Assembly (NCBI GenBank): GCA_012970285.1
Contig: JIBW01000002.1
Coordinates: forward strand, 806,001-870,000
DNA length: 64,000 bases
Source of the DNA: Bacillaceae bacterium JMAK1
Lineage (GTDB): Bacteria > Bacillota > Bacilli > Bacillales > Marinococcaceae
Direction: 5' to 3'
Made by a program: the position numbers and the translations under genes
Notes under the pieces: model-generated
The model's database searches: none
Told to the model about the DNA's origin: nothing
What the model saw: the letters and a program-made list of their open reading frames with translations, nothing else
Shown here: positions 51,953 through 61,500 of the stretch, piece by piece
Layout: every line of letters begins with the position of its first letter
Position numbering within the stretch: the stretch's first letter is position 1

Positions 51953-53515
51953 TTACTCCTCATCAATACTCACGTTCCAAAGAATTGGGCCGATTAGATC
52001 GGAATAGCCTGATACGTCATCAGAAACAGCAAGTAGCGCTTGAATGTTGCCAATTTTGGTGATCGGTAGGTCGTCCCACACTTCTTGTTGCAACTCATCA
52101 ATATAAGGAGCCGCAGATTGTAATGACTCTGCTTGAGTAATGAGCCCTAAATTCTCATCAATTGTTTCATTGTTCGTCCAACCTGGATAATCAGAAGTAG
52201 ATGCTAAAAACGGATATTGATGAAGCGTTGGACGAACTGCAAAGCTTACAGCAAATACGTCAAAGTTATTCTCATCCGTTCGTAACTCTTGTACAGTAGG
52301 CCAATCATACACATCTAACGTTACATTAAGTCCGATATCTTGAAGGGCTTGTTGAGCAACGACTGCCATATTGTATTGTTCTGGATAGTCTCTCGTCGTT
52401 AAAATGACGACTTCTTCGCCGTCATAGCTCGATTGTTCAACGAGCGCTTTAGCTGCTTCAACATCAAATGTGTCATAAATATCAGAACCTTCTTCAGAAT
52501 ACCAGTCACTTTGACTTGGCAATGCTAACGCCGAATCTAACTCATAGAAACGATCGTCTCCGTATGATGCAATCAATAAATCTTCATAGTCGATCGCCAT
52601 ATTAAACGCCTGTCGTAAATCGAGGTCTGTAAAAATACCTGCTTTATTGTTAAACACAAATGAATAAATGCCCCCATCGCTAAAAAACGAATGAACTCCC
52701 TCTGCTGCATCGATTTGATCGATACTATCTGCAGGAATGCTAAAACCAATATCGTACTCTCCAGTCATCATTCCAGAAACTCTCGTTGATTCATCGGTTA
52801 TGTAATGGAAGTAAATGTCATCAACGAGCGCTTCTTTTCGCCCCGATAAGCCACTCGGTTCTTCATCACGAGATTGATAGTCATCAAACTTCGTTAAATG
52901 TGTGTGTTGATCCATTCGCCAATCTTCCAATTGAAAAGGTCCAGTACCAATATGCTCATCCACCCCATCAGCACCAGCAGCTTCTGCAATTTCTTTCGGC
53001 ATAATTCCAGGAAACGGAGCCGTATCCGCTAAAATATTCGGCACTAAAATCGAAGACTCATCGATGGTTAGCGTAACTGTATACGGATCAACTTCTTCAA
53101 AACTTGCGTTTTGCAAGTTTGCTTGTCCTTGTGTTGAATTTTCTAGCCATTTTTGCATTGAAGCGACTACGTCGCTCGCAACCATCTCTTCACCATTGTG
53201 AAACAACACACCTTCTCGCAATTGAAACGTATAGGTAAGACCGTCATCACTTACTTCATAGTCTTCAGCTAGAGATGGAACTACTTCATAGTCTTCATTC
53301 AAAACGAGCAATTGTTCGTAAATTTGTCTTGAAACGTCTCGAGTCGCTTGATTCGTCGTTAAATGAGGATCAAGCGTTTGAGGATTTGCACCGTACGCAA
53401 TATTGATGGTACCTCCATCTTGCTCACTTTCTGTCGTTGTTGCTTCATCGTTATTGCCGCAAGCAGTAAGCATTAAGGTTGCAAGTAACCCTAAATAGAT
53501 GTGCCGTTTTTTCAT
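51953..53515 (-). CDS. Peptide-type ABC transporter substrate-binding lipoprotein (family 5)
   Basis: A 520-residue lipoprotein with signal and lipobox (YLGLLATLMLTAC, Cys 19). The family 5 solute-binding signature is present (ANPQTLDPHLTTNQATRDVS, VPSLAEDYEVSDDGLTYTF, RQAFNMAIDYEDL). Oligopeptides, dipeptides or nickel are possible ligands. No permease or ATPase genes are adjacent, so it must work with a transporter elsewhere. It has its own promoter and is followed by an M20 peptidase. Confidence 0.88.
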   Translation of the reverse strand: MKKRHIYLGLLATLMLTACGNNDEATTTESEQDGGTINIAYGANPQTLDPHLTTNQATRDVSRQIYEQLLVLNEDYEVVPSLAEDYEVSDDGLTYTFQLREGVLFHNGEEMVASDVVASMQKWLENSTQGQANLQNASFEEVDPYTVTLTIDESSILVPNILADTAPFPGIMPKEIAEAAGADGVDEHIGTGPFQLEDWRMDQHTHLTKFDDYQSRDEEPSGLSGRKEALVDDIYFHYITDESTRVSGMMTGEYDIGFSIPADSIDQIDAAEGVHSFFSDGGIYSFVFNNKAGIFTDLDLRQAFNMAIDYEDLLIASYGDDRFYELDSALALPSQSDWYSEEGSDIYDTFDVEAAKALVEQSSYDGEEVVILTTRDYPEQYNMAVVAQQALQDIGLNVTLDVYDWPTVQELRTDENNFDVFAVSFAVRPTLHQYPFLASTSDYPGWTNNETIDENLGLITQAESLQSAAPYIDELQQEVWDDLPITKIGNIQALLAVSDDVSGYSDLIGPILWNVSIDEE

Positions 53516-53554
53516 AACGATCCCAGCTTTCGATTGAATTGTTTAAATATAAAT

Positions 53555-53583
53555 AGTATATAAACAATAAAACAGACAGTCAA
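53555..53583 (-). promoter_or_regulatory. Promoter of the SBP-M20 operon
   Basis: On the minus strand, TTGACT (53578-53583), 17 bp, TATACT (53555-53560), about 40 bp before the lipoprotein start. Confidence 0.75.
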
Positions 53584-53714
53584 TATAATTCTTATAAGTT
53601 TACTATGTTTTGTAGTTTAGTAAAGACCCGTAGGTTAATCTATAAAAGAGTTGCTTTATGAACAAGCGATCAATCATAGTTTCAATCAAAGAACTAAAGA
53701 CGAATAGTCACCTT

Positions 53715-53756
53715 TTAATGCATCTCTCCATTCGAGCTTCCGTAATGATATTTCAT
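53715..53756 (-). CDS. Possible 13-residue peptide or broken small gene
   Basis: Encodes MKYHYGSSNGEMH. AAAGGAGGAG lies 5 bp before the ATG, one of the strongest ribosome sites here, yet the frame stops after 13 codons; the same frame continues for about 9 codons after the stop. It could be a leader peptide, a true microprotein or the start of a decayed gene. Confidence 0.3.
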   Translation of the reverse strand: MKYHYGSSNGEMH

Positions 53757-53789
53757 GTCTACTCCTCCTTTGATTTACTAAAAGAAAGT

Positions 53790-53835
53790 CAAAAAAAGCC
53801 GTCACCTGGAGCGTACAAGCAAACGACTTCTTTTT
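53790..53835 (-). terminator. Weak terminator-like hairpin
   Basis: On the minus strand AAGTCGT and ACGGCTT can pair over a long loop, with seven T following. Confidence 0.4.
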
Positions 53836-54119
53836 GTCTTTTTAATTGTCCAATCATTATACCTACATTCTTTTGCAATGCCAATACTCTGGATCCTCAA
53901 AAATGCATGTTCACTATTGATTGGTTCTCATGCTCGATATAGTTTTCCTTGTTCGTTCTCGGACTCTTTCCCTTTCGTAGGCATGGAAAATTTTCTTGAA
54001 CTATCACTGTATCCAATAGAGTAGCAAAACCGCTCTCACGAGCACAGGAAATTGCTCCTACGATGTACCGGATCTTGAACCCACTACATCAGAAGAATCA
54101 TTTAAACCGTTAAAAGACG

Positions 54120-54146
54120 CAAAAAAAGCAGTCTGTCGAGACTCTT
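54120..54146 (-). terminator. Terminator of the surface protein gene
   Basis: On the minus strand AGTCT-CGAC-AGACT followed by GC and seven T, 10 bp after the stop codon. Confidence 0.65.
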
Positions 54147-54154
54147 TTATCTTA

Positions 54155-55111
54155 TTACGTTGATTTTCTTTTGATTGCAAAAATGCCACCGATAAGACCA
54201 CCTACAACAAGTAACACACCAAGCCCCCAAGCAAATCCATTAGTACTCATTGTAGTATCGCTCGTAGGTGCTGCTTGCACGGATTCTTCAGTCGTCACAA
54301 CCGCAGCGTCATCAGAATCTCCATTGCCTGTAGTTGTCGTTGCACCTTTATCAACGTCATTACCATCATTTGCCCCGCTGTTATCCGCACCGCTTTCGGT
54401 GTCGTCGCTCGGTATCTCATCTTCGATCATTACTGTAACGCCTGAGGCAACGATATAAACCTCAATCACATCGCCAACAGAGGAGTTCGGGAAGTATTGC
54501 CTAAAGGTATTGCCAGAGATATGTTCAAGTCGATTGCTTTCATTGTCGATGATGTCCCCTCCTTGGATCGCAAATACCTGATCCACATCACCTACTGTTT
54601 CAACATCTAATGTAACAACGTCTTCGCCATTTGCAGCCGCATTTCTTCTATAGTCTAACGATGTTTCGTCTTTAATTGCTTCTTTGATGGTTTCATCACC
54701 GATATTAGCTCCAACAACATCCATTTCTGGATCTGATGGTTGAACTTCTACAGTTACAGGTGTCTCACGAGGCAAACCACTTCCAGCAAATAAAAACTCT
54801 AACGTGTCGCCAGCTTCCAATTCAACATAACTAGGTATAACCATTGAAAATTCACCGTTATCATTCACGTAGGGATTAACTTCCGTGCCGTCAAAAAAAA
54901 GTATGAGTGTTAAGTCAGGATTCATCGTTCCATTGTAAATGACTGTATTCTCATGAAGATCAGGTAAATCCAAGTTCTCATTTACGATGCCGTCGAAATC
55001 CGTGGCTTCTTCGTCGTCGTTTGCCAAAGCTAGGGAAGGCATTGTTAAGATAAGCGCAATTGCGGATACCATAAAAAAGAGACTATTGAGAATTCTTTCG
55101 ATTTGAACCAC
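54155..55111 (-). CDS. Secreted, C-terminally membrane-anchored acidic protein, unknown
   Basis: A 318-residue protein. Signal peptide about residues 1-30 ending LALA before NDDEEA. Residues 40-235 look like two beta-rich domains (ENTVIYNGTMNPDLTLILFF; DGEFSMVIPSYVELEAGDTL-like stretch; NTFRQYFPNSSVGDVIEVYI). A Ser/Thr/Asp/Gly-rich linker (240-285) leads to a membrane helix and KRKST tail; no LPxTG motif. The GTG at 55111 abuts the AGGAGG, so the true start may be a rare ATC (three codons on) or another codon. Family unknown. Confidence 0.6.
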   Translation of the reverse strand: MVQIERILNSLFFMVSAIALILTMPSLALANDDEEATDFDGIVNENLDLPDLHENTVIYNGTMNPDLTLILFFDGTEVNPYVNDNGEFSMVIPSYVELEAGDTLEFLFAGSGLPRETPVTVEVQPSDPEMDVVGANIGDETIKEAIKDETSLDYRRNAAANGEDVVTLDVETVGDVDQVFAIQGGDIIDNESNRLEHISGNTFRQYFPNSSVGDVIEVYIVASGVTVMIEDEIPSDDTESGADNSGANDGNDVDKGATTTTGNGDSDDAAVVTTEESVQAAPTSDTTMSTNGFAWGLGVLLVVGGLIGGIFAIKRKST

Positions 55112-55221
55112 CTCCTACAAAAAAATACCCTACTTTCAGACTGTATTAAACCTTCACTTCTTGAGATTAGCTTCTGTATGGCTTCATAATTCGCTTGGTT
55201 GAGCAGCACATCCTCGTCTCA

Positions 55222-55942
55222 ATGAACCGAACGGATCTTCTCTTACATGGAGCCATAAACTGTTTGCAGCCATACAAATATACAAACAAACGACACGCAT
55301 TTTGGAATACTGTCGCTATAATAAAATGATTTCATTCACTTTTAGCCCTAACGCTGAACGGTTTGTAACGGTCATAAATGATTACCGAAAAGTTGTAGAA
55401 CGTCATCTCCAACTAGCAACCTGTGAAAATTTTGTTAGAAAAAACAAGCATGCCTACAATGATATTGAAGGCATCTATTGGTAAAATTGGTTACATGATA
55501 AGTATCTAAAAAAATTAAGCGAGAGAATGAGAAAGAAACAAAGAAAAATCCCTTATTCTGTAAGTTCCCTTACTTTCGATGTGCTGTTCATAAAATCAAA
55601 AGACGACCAACAACGGCCATTAAATCTGGAAAATGATCTCGAACGGATCAAAAGACAATTGAAATAGGAAGAAAAAAAGGAGCGTGAGTTACGGAAAACT
55701 GCACAAAATGTCAAACAGCTGGCAGGCTTACGAGGTGGTTTGTATGTTCTGGGTACGTCTCTATTAACAGGGGTGATTTACCATAGTGTCGATTATTTCT
55801 TCCCGACATATTTTTCGGAGTATAGCGAGGTTTTTCACTAAATATTTTAAGCTTATTCTATCTTCAGCTAACATTATTGGTTATTTATCTTTATATCTAC
55901 ATCATTAAGGCCATGACTTCATTTAGTAGATCCGTAGATTGA
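55222..55942 (+). pseudogene. Degraded gene with two in-frame stops and probable frameshifts
   Basis: A 35-codon frame from ATG 55222 ends at 55329, while another frame stays coding-like from about 55302 to 55841, interrupted only by TAA at 55482-55484 and TAG at 55665-55667. After 55841 a +1 frame continues with a hydrophobic stretch (FYLQLTLLVIYLYIYIIKAM) to TGA 55940-55942. Joined, the product would be a charged helical protein with an Arg/Lys-rich middle and two C-terminal membrane segments (GGLYVLGTSLLTGVIYH). No family recognised. Sequencing error or recoding cannot be excluded, but multiple lesions favour a pseudogene. Confidence 0.5.
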
Positions 55943-56008
55943 TCTTGCAGTGAACGGGAACCAACAAAGAAAAGGGAACGGAATTTCAAATGAGAGGTTG
56001 CTACTCAA

Positions 56009-56212
56009 ATGACCGGAAAACAACTGTTAAGAACATTATTCATCTTGGCTTCCTCATACTTTGTCGTGAGATTCATTCTTCTTTTAGGAGTATATAGAGC
56101 CGTGCAGTCTACGGTAACTGAAATCCTTGTTTTTATTGGAGTAATCGCCCTAGCAATTGTTGTATATGGGGGTTACTTAGCCATTAAAATTCAAAAACGT
56201 AGCAACGACTAG
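56009..56212 (+). CDS. Small two-helix membrane protein (67 residues), unknown
   Basis: Starts MTGKQLLRTLFILASSYFVV, two hydrophobic helices (about residues 8-30 and 37-58) and a basic tail KIQKRSND. GAGAGG is 11 bp before the ATG, a moderate ribosome site. It follows the decayed gene and could be part of the same former unit. Confidence 0.5.
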   Translation: MTGKQLLRTLFILASSYFVVRFILLLGVYRAVQSTVTEILVFIGVIALAIVVYGGYLAIKIQKRSND

Positions 56213-56353
56213 ACTAATTGGTGGATACACTTTTTCTTTTTTTGTCCTTATGCTTGGAATACCTAGATGTAATTTCTTCCAAACGCTTATAAAAATCTAT
56301 GTTGGATGAGTAGCTACGCTACTCCTCTTAATAAAAAGAAAAACGACTAATTA

Positions 56354-56375
56354 AAAAGGAGTCCAAAAGGACTCC
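56354..56375. repeat. Hairpin repeat copy 1 (terminator arm without T tract)
   Basis: GGAGTCC-AAAA-GGACTCC preceded by AAAAA. The expected following T tract is missing; CCCCAGT and then the MITE-like element follow instead. Confidence 0.55.
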
Positions 56376-56380
56376 CCAGT

Positions 56381-56595
56381 CTGTTGAGAAACTTAAACGT
56401 ACTAGATACGTACTTACAATGAGTGAGCGGCTTCTGTGGCTACGCTTGCCGCGGGCGTCTTCGCCACAACAGTCGCTTTTCTAATGCATGTTCTATTTAA
56501 ACAAGCAACGTTAAATGCCTTGTCTTCGTACAGTAATACAACCAGTTCATCCTTTTTAAACGTCTATGTTGGTGGAAAGAGGAGTTTTTCAACAG
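56381..56595. mobile_element. MITE-like element, about 215 bp
   Basis: Ends are imperfect terminal inverted repeats: CTGTTGAGAAACT on the left, and on the right AGTTTTTCAACAG, the reverse complement of CTGTTGAAAAACT (12 of 13 match). The interior is non-coding with GC-rich segments unlike the flanks. It is bounded by two copies of a GGAGTCC hairpin. This fits a non-autonomous transposon remnant; no transposase is encoded. Confidence 0.5.
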
Positions 56596-56596
56596 C

Positions 56597-56626
56597 TTAA
56601 GGAGTCCAAATGGACTCCTTTTTATT
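56597..56626 (+). terminator. Hairpin repeat copy 2, complete terminator
   Basis: GGAGTCC-AAAT-GGACTCC (56601-56618) followed by five T. Same stem as 56358-56375. Confidence 0.65.
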
Positions 56627-56654
56627 GGTAAACCTGAATTTCAAATGAATGAAC

Positions 56655-56771
56655 TTACGATCGCTTACGTTTCTGCTCACGATGCCACTGCGCTAAATGG
56701 TAATGGCGCTTTTGCTCTTCTTTTGATTGTTTGCGAAAATGGTTGCGTAGTTCTTCATGAAAGTCTTTCAT
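56655..56771 (-). CDS. Basic 38-residue peptide in the second ECF operon, unknown
   Basis: Encodes MKDFHEELRNHFRKQSKEEQ... ending REQKRKRS, highly charged and His/Arg/Lys-rich, predicted helical. Its ATG overlaps the stop of the preceding gene (ATGA) and has GGGGGTG upstream, so it is translationally coupled. This makes it very likely a real gene and the third member of the sigma operon. It could bind nucleic acid or an acidic protein partner; nothing specific is known. Confidence 0.6.
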   Translation of the reverse strand: MKDFHEELRNHFRKQSKEEQKRHYHLAQWHREQKRKRS

Positions 56772-57964
56772 AACTTTAACACCCCCACGTTTCCTGTTCC
56801 TTCCTCTTTCTCGGATTGCAGTTTGCCTTCGTTTATTTCAAGTTTTTGCTTAATTGTTAGCTGTATCTCTTTTGGAGCAATGAGTGTACCAAAATGATAG
56901 ATCGTATCAATTCGTTCGCGTATCATGTCGGCAGTGACATTTTCAGCGAATGTTAACTCTCCTCCATTCACAACAATAACAACGACTGCTTCTTGCAAAT
57001 TCAAAAATGCTGTTTCATCCCACAACTCATTTTTCTCAACGACAAGGTAAGGTTCGTCTATAGCTAGAATCTCACTATCGAGCGTATCGACAATTTCATA
57101 CAGTAAGTCTTCACTTTCAGATGAAGTCACGATAAAAGAAGATGAATGGATATTGCTAATGGAACGCTCAATTGTATCTCGTTTAAGTGCATTCATGTAA
57201 AGCGGGTGTTCTGTATATAACTTCTTTTGTTTCCAGCTTTGCAGTTGTTTTTCTTTCATACGTAATGCACGGTCGATAACCGTATAATCATCTGGAATAA
57301 CTGTCATCTGGGCTGAAGAAGATTGACTAATCAATGGCGAAAGATGCGCAACCATATGCTCTCGTAATTCAATAACCCCTTTAACTTGTAGTTCTTTTAC
57401 ATGAACGAGTTGATCTTCTGTCACACGTTCATCAACTTGTAAGATCCCTTTTACATTAAGTGTTGTTGGTTTTTTTAAGCTTTCAAGAAATGACGGAGTT
57501 AGTTTAAAGACACCCTTTTTGTTGATTGGCTTTTCAGCGTCTTGATCATACGTTTTCATTTTACCGCCGCCACTCGTCATGACGCTTTGAACGGCTCCAT
57601 ATAAATGGTGCGGAACGCTCACATCGCCATAATACTCAATATCTTCAATCTTCTCTTTAAGCAGCTCAGCTTCTACATCATAAGCAATGACCACTTCATC
57701 AGCGGTTAACGCTCGTAATGATGGATCGAGTGTTTCTAAAAATGCTTGATTAATTTCTAGCGTTTCTGTATAAAGCTGATAACCTTCTTTTATTTCTATA
57801 ACCATGCCTAAATTCCCTAAAGGCAATTGATGTAAAAGTGGCAACGTCGACGTTGAAACGATGGCAATACCGACATTTCCTATACTCTTAATTTGTTGAA
57901 TTGACTTCTCTGTGCTATTTCGCAAATCCAAAATTCCTACATTTCCAATGATTGAGGTTTTCAT
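56768..57964 (-). CDS. GNVG/LRR-like repeat protein co-encoded with ECF sigma, unknown
   Basis: A 398-residue protein without signal peptide or membrane helix. The first 60 residues hold three GNVG-type strands (SIIGNVGILDL, SIGNVGIAIV, PLGNLGMVIEI) and the chain ends GTGNVGVLKL. Three longer repeats of the pattern 'I..I....G....P..L...I' are seen near residues 100-135, 185-225 and 345-385 (KIEDIEYYGDVSVPHHLYGA; HVKELQVKGVIELREHM; RIDTIYHFGTLIAPKEIQ). It starts 12 bp after the sigma gene with AAGGAGAGG. It may be an intracellular repeat scaffold or a regulator of the sigma factor. No family is claimed. Confidence 0.7.
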   Translation of the reverse strand: MKTSIIGNVGILDLRNSTEKSIQQIKSIGNVGIAIVSTSTLPLLHQLPLGNLGMVIEIKEGYQLYTETLEINQAFLETLDPSLRALTADEVVIAYDVEAELLKEKIEDIEYYGDVSVPHHLYGAVQSVMTSGGGKMKTYDQDAEKPINKKGVFKLTPSFLESLKKPTTLNVKGILQVDERVTEDQLVHVKELQVKGVIELREHMVAHLSPLISQSSSAQMTVIPDDYTVIDRALRMKEKQLQSWKQKKLYTEHPLYMNALKRDTIERSISNIHSSSFIVTSSESEDLLYEIVDTLDSEILAIDEPYLVVEKNELWDETAFLNLQEAVVVIVVNGGELTFAENVTADMIRERIDTIYHFGTLIAPKEIQLTIKQKLEINEGKLQSEKEEGTGNVGVLKL

Positions 57965-57976
57965 TTTTCCCTCTCC

Positions 57977-58441
57977 TTACATCGTTTTTTGTAACAACAC
58001 GAGCGCTTTCTTGAGCTTCGAGCGAATCGTTGAAGCTGGTATTTCTTGTAATCGTGCAATTTCTAGACTAGACATGCCGAGCCAGTATGTCTTATACACG
58101 AGGTCATACAAGTCTTCAGGAAGTGAGGTCATCATCAGCGACACTTCCACTTTGCTATAATCCGAGAACAACTCTTCAGCAGAACTTCCATCGTCTACAG
58201 CCCATCCGTTTTGTTCTCGACTATGTTTTCTTCGTTCATCAATAAGCATTCGTTTCATCGTTTTGAAAAACCAGGCGCGTTGTTTCGGTAATTCTAATTC
58301 AAAAATGTAAGAGTGCTTCATTGAGCGTAGCCACGCTTCTTGAATTAAATCATTGGCCTCGTGACTGTCTCGTGCGATTTTGTTCGCAAATGGCAACAAG
58401 TGAGGATGCAATTGTTCATAATGTTTAGAATTCATGCGCAT
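57977..58441 (-). CDS. ECF-type RNA polymerase sigma factor
   Basis: A 154-residue group 4 sigma factor. Region 2 (FANKIARDSHEANDLIQEAW near 20, QRAWFFKTMKRMLIDERRKH near 55) and region 4 (LPEDLYDLVYKTYWLGMSSL near 105, IPASTIRSKLKKALVLLQK) are present. ATG 58441 follows GAAGGGA by 6 bp. No membrane anti-sigma gene is next to it; instead a soluble repeat protein and a basic peptide follow in the same operon. Confidence 0.85.
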   Translation of the reverse strand: MRMNSKHYEQLHPHLLPFANKIARDSHEANDLIQEAWLRSMKHSYIFELELPKQRAWFFKTMKRMLIDERRKHSREQNGWAVDDGSSAEELFSDYSKVEVSLMMTSLPEDLYDLVYKTYWLGMSSLEIARLQEIPASTIRSKLKKALVLLQKTM

Positions 58442-58521
58442 TTGAAGTCCCTTCAATTTGTTGTCTACACTTATGTAACGGTTGAGCGAATAAAACTGAC
58501 GAAAAAACTTTTTAAAAAATG

Positions 58522-58563
58522 AAAAAAGATTTAACTCCCCTAAGAATCCTGTTCTTAAGGGAG
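58522..58563 (-). terminator. Terminator of the sbcDC operon
   Basis: On the minus strand CTCCCTTAAGAA and TTCTTAGGGGAG pair (one wobble) around CAGGA, followed by TTAAATC and six T. Confidence 0.75.
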
Positions 58564-58572
58564 CATATCGTA

Positions 58573-61500
58573 CTAATATTCAATAGATGCGGTAGAGCCT
58601 TTACCTTCAGCTGTCGCAGGGGTGACCATTAACCTCGTTTGTAACCGTTCTTGTAGTTCTGGCACGTGACTAATGACACCGACTGCTAAGTGATCCGTTT
58701 GGAGTTGCTCCAATGCATGAATGACCGTATCAAGAAGTTCTGAATCAAGTGTTCCGAAGCCTTCGTCTAAGAAGAAGAATTCTAATGCTTTTTCTCCAGT
58801 TAATTGAATTGAAGCCGATAATGATAAGGCGAGAGCAAGCGACGTTAAGAAGGTTTCTCCTCCAGATAACGACGATGCTGGGCGCTTTTCTCCACCATTA
58901 AAGTAGTCAGCAATCATAAATCCACCCGAAGAATCTAATACGAGTGCATACCGTCCTCGTGTAAGAGTGTGTAGACGTTCGGAGGCATGCTTTGTGACTT
59001 GCACAAGTTGTTCTTCTGCAAGAAAGTCTACGAATTCCTTACCACGAAATACCCGTTCAAGCTCTTCAAAATGAGATAATTTCTGTTCATATTGTTTAGC
59101 AAGCTCTTCAAGCTCTGCGTAGCGCTCATGCTTTTCAGTTAGTTGTTCTAAAGCAGTTTGCATGTTTGTACGATTCTCTTTTAACCGTTCGAGTCGTTCA
59201 TTACTTTCTTGTAGCGCGGCAACGATCTTCTCGAACTGATCAGTTGAGATCGTATCGGTTCCGACTTGCTCGTTTAGACGCTCTACATTTAGTTCAACCT
59301 TTGAGAGTTGTTGTTGAAGACGCTCAACAGCTTCATCAATCTGTTGCACTTCTACTTCTGTCAATCGGTATGACTGTAGATTGTCCGCACGTTCAAATGA
59401 AATGAGTGCATCGAGTTTTTGATATGCATTTCCTTGCTTTTGCTCTTCCCAATTTTGTTCTGCTTTTTGTTTTCTTGAAACGGCATCTTCTCGTTTCGTT
59501 TGATTTGTTAATTGCTCATTTTTGACGTTCTCATAGTCCGAAGCAAGGTTTTCTACTTCTTTAGCCGTTAGGGTTTCATTGTGTTCAAGTTTGTTTCTTT
59601 GTTCCTGAACTTCTGTCTGAACACCCTCTAACGTTTTTTCCCCAACGAGCTCGCGTACTTTTTTAGAAAAGCTCTCGGTTTCTTTCGTTAAGGTTTCACG
59701 TTGATGCTCGAGTTTGATTTGCTCTGTTTGCAACGCTTGCGCTTGCTGTTCAAGCGTTCGTTCATCACGTTGGAGTTGTTCTCGTTCTTTTTGCCACTCT
59801 GCTTGTGCTTCCCTTAACGAACGTATTTGCTTTTCTTCGTCCCTGACATTCGTTTTCTCTCGTTCAAGTGAATCCAATGTCAATGGAGCAAATTGTACGT
59901 ACCATTGATCACGAAGTTGAATATACTCGCTACGCTTCGTTTCAATGCGTTGTCGTGCTTCCTCATATTGCTTTTCATAATCATTTACCGTTTGTGTTTT
60001 GTTTTCAACGCTTTGGTTCAACTGATTAAACTCTTGAAGTAACGTTTCCGTTTTTGACTCAATTCGAGCGACCGTTTGTACTTTTTTCTCAAACGTTGCC
60101 ATCCATTGTTGTAACGATTCCAGCATCGTTTCTCGTTGCAATGTTACATGTTCCGTGGTGTCGTTTTGTATTTGTACATCGTTAACAGTGATAGCCGCTC
60201 TCACTCGCTCAGACAACGATTCTAATGTGCGTTGATAAGAGGTTGCTTCGTATAACGATTGCAGCTTCTCATACGCTGGCTCTAGATCTTCATGGCTTCC
60301 TTTATGCTGATGATGATGTTTGTTAGGGTGGTCAACTGATCCACAAACAGGACATGCAGCACCCTCTTCTAGGTGAGCCGCTAAGCTCGCAATAAGTTGA
60401 TCTTGCTCAGACGACATGGCTTGTTTGACCGTTTTGATATGCTCTTTTCGGTTACGCTCTAATTCATGTAGCGCGTTGTACCAGTTCACAATATACTCAT
60501 AGGCCGTTTGCAAACGTTCGGCACGATTGTCCCGCTCTTTCACGACTTCATCATAACGTTGCCGCTCTTCGTCTCGCTTTTTTTCTTTGTCTTTAACATC
60601 TTGTTCATATTCTGTAAGCGCGGATCGTTGCTGAATAATAGGCATAGCAGCTTCACTCGCATCACGCACGTGCTGATGATGAGATTCTCGCTCAAGAAGC
60701 GTCATAAGTTGATCTTCAACCGTTGCCATTTGCGATGAACGATTGCTTAACGTCCGTTGTATTGCTTCTTTTTGGTTAGTTGTTTCGATCACTTGTTGCG
60801 CTTGCTTTTTGATTTCAAGGTCGTAATCGTTTAATTTACGATGAATTTCTTGAAAGGCCTGTTGTTCTTGCAACAGCTGTTCCACTTGTTGTTGTTTCAT
60901 CATTAGGGACGGTTCATATTCACTTCGCTCATTCTTTGCAGTTTCATGGCGCATCGCCGCTTGTCTATGCTGCTCTGAACGTTTCGTTACACGTTCGTCG
61001 ATGTCTTTTTGTTGCTGTTGAAGTTCATTGAGTGTGTTTGTCGTTTCCTCTAGTGTTTCTAAGAAAGGTTGAACGAGAACGACGAGTTCATGAATTTGCT
61101 TCTTTTCTACGGACTGCTGCAGCGATTGTTTTTGCTCAACTAACTTCGCACGTTCGTTTTCCATCTCTTCTTTTTCTCTTTGCAAACTTACTAGTGACTC
61201 AGCCTTTTTAAACTGTCGGTCGAGCTCTTCATTGTTTTGGCTTTCTTGCTTTACTTCACGACCTGCTTTTTCAGCTTGTTGCCTTACTTCTTCTAGCGCT
61301 TGTTTGGATGCATCACCCATACCTTGCTGTTCGCGTTCGATCATTAGAATTTCTTGTTTGTGTGTTTGAATGCCTTCTCGAACTTTGTCATTCAATTCAT
61401 CGCCGTATTTATGCAAGTTGAACAAACGTTGCAACATGACTCTTCGGTCAGTTCCTTTTAACTGTAGAAACTCTGAGAACTTGTTTTGCGGAAGCACAAC

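Larger units (their letters stand above)
53584..54154. other. Gene-poor stretch with remnants
   Basis: About 570 bp. It holds a 13-codon ORF with a strong ribosome site (53715-53756), one weak terminator (53790-53835) and one terminator at 54120-54146. Between 53900 and 54080 the minus strand has a stop-free run of about 60 codons without a start, possibly a gene fragment. The plus-strand frame at 53658-53942 has no ribosome site and is not annotated. Confidence 0.5.
56213..56654. other. Non-coding stretch with hairpins and a MITE-like element
   Basis: Contains a GAGTAG-CTACG-CTACTC hairpin (56308-56324), two copies of a GGAGTCC hairpin, and the 215-bp element at 56381-56595. No gene seen. 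Confidence 0.55.

Noticed and set aside
53658..53942. 94-codon plus-strand frame
   Set aside because: No ribosome site, crosses a terminator-like hairpin, and no protein-like features.
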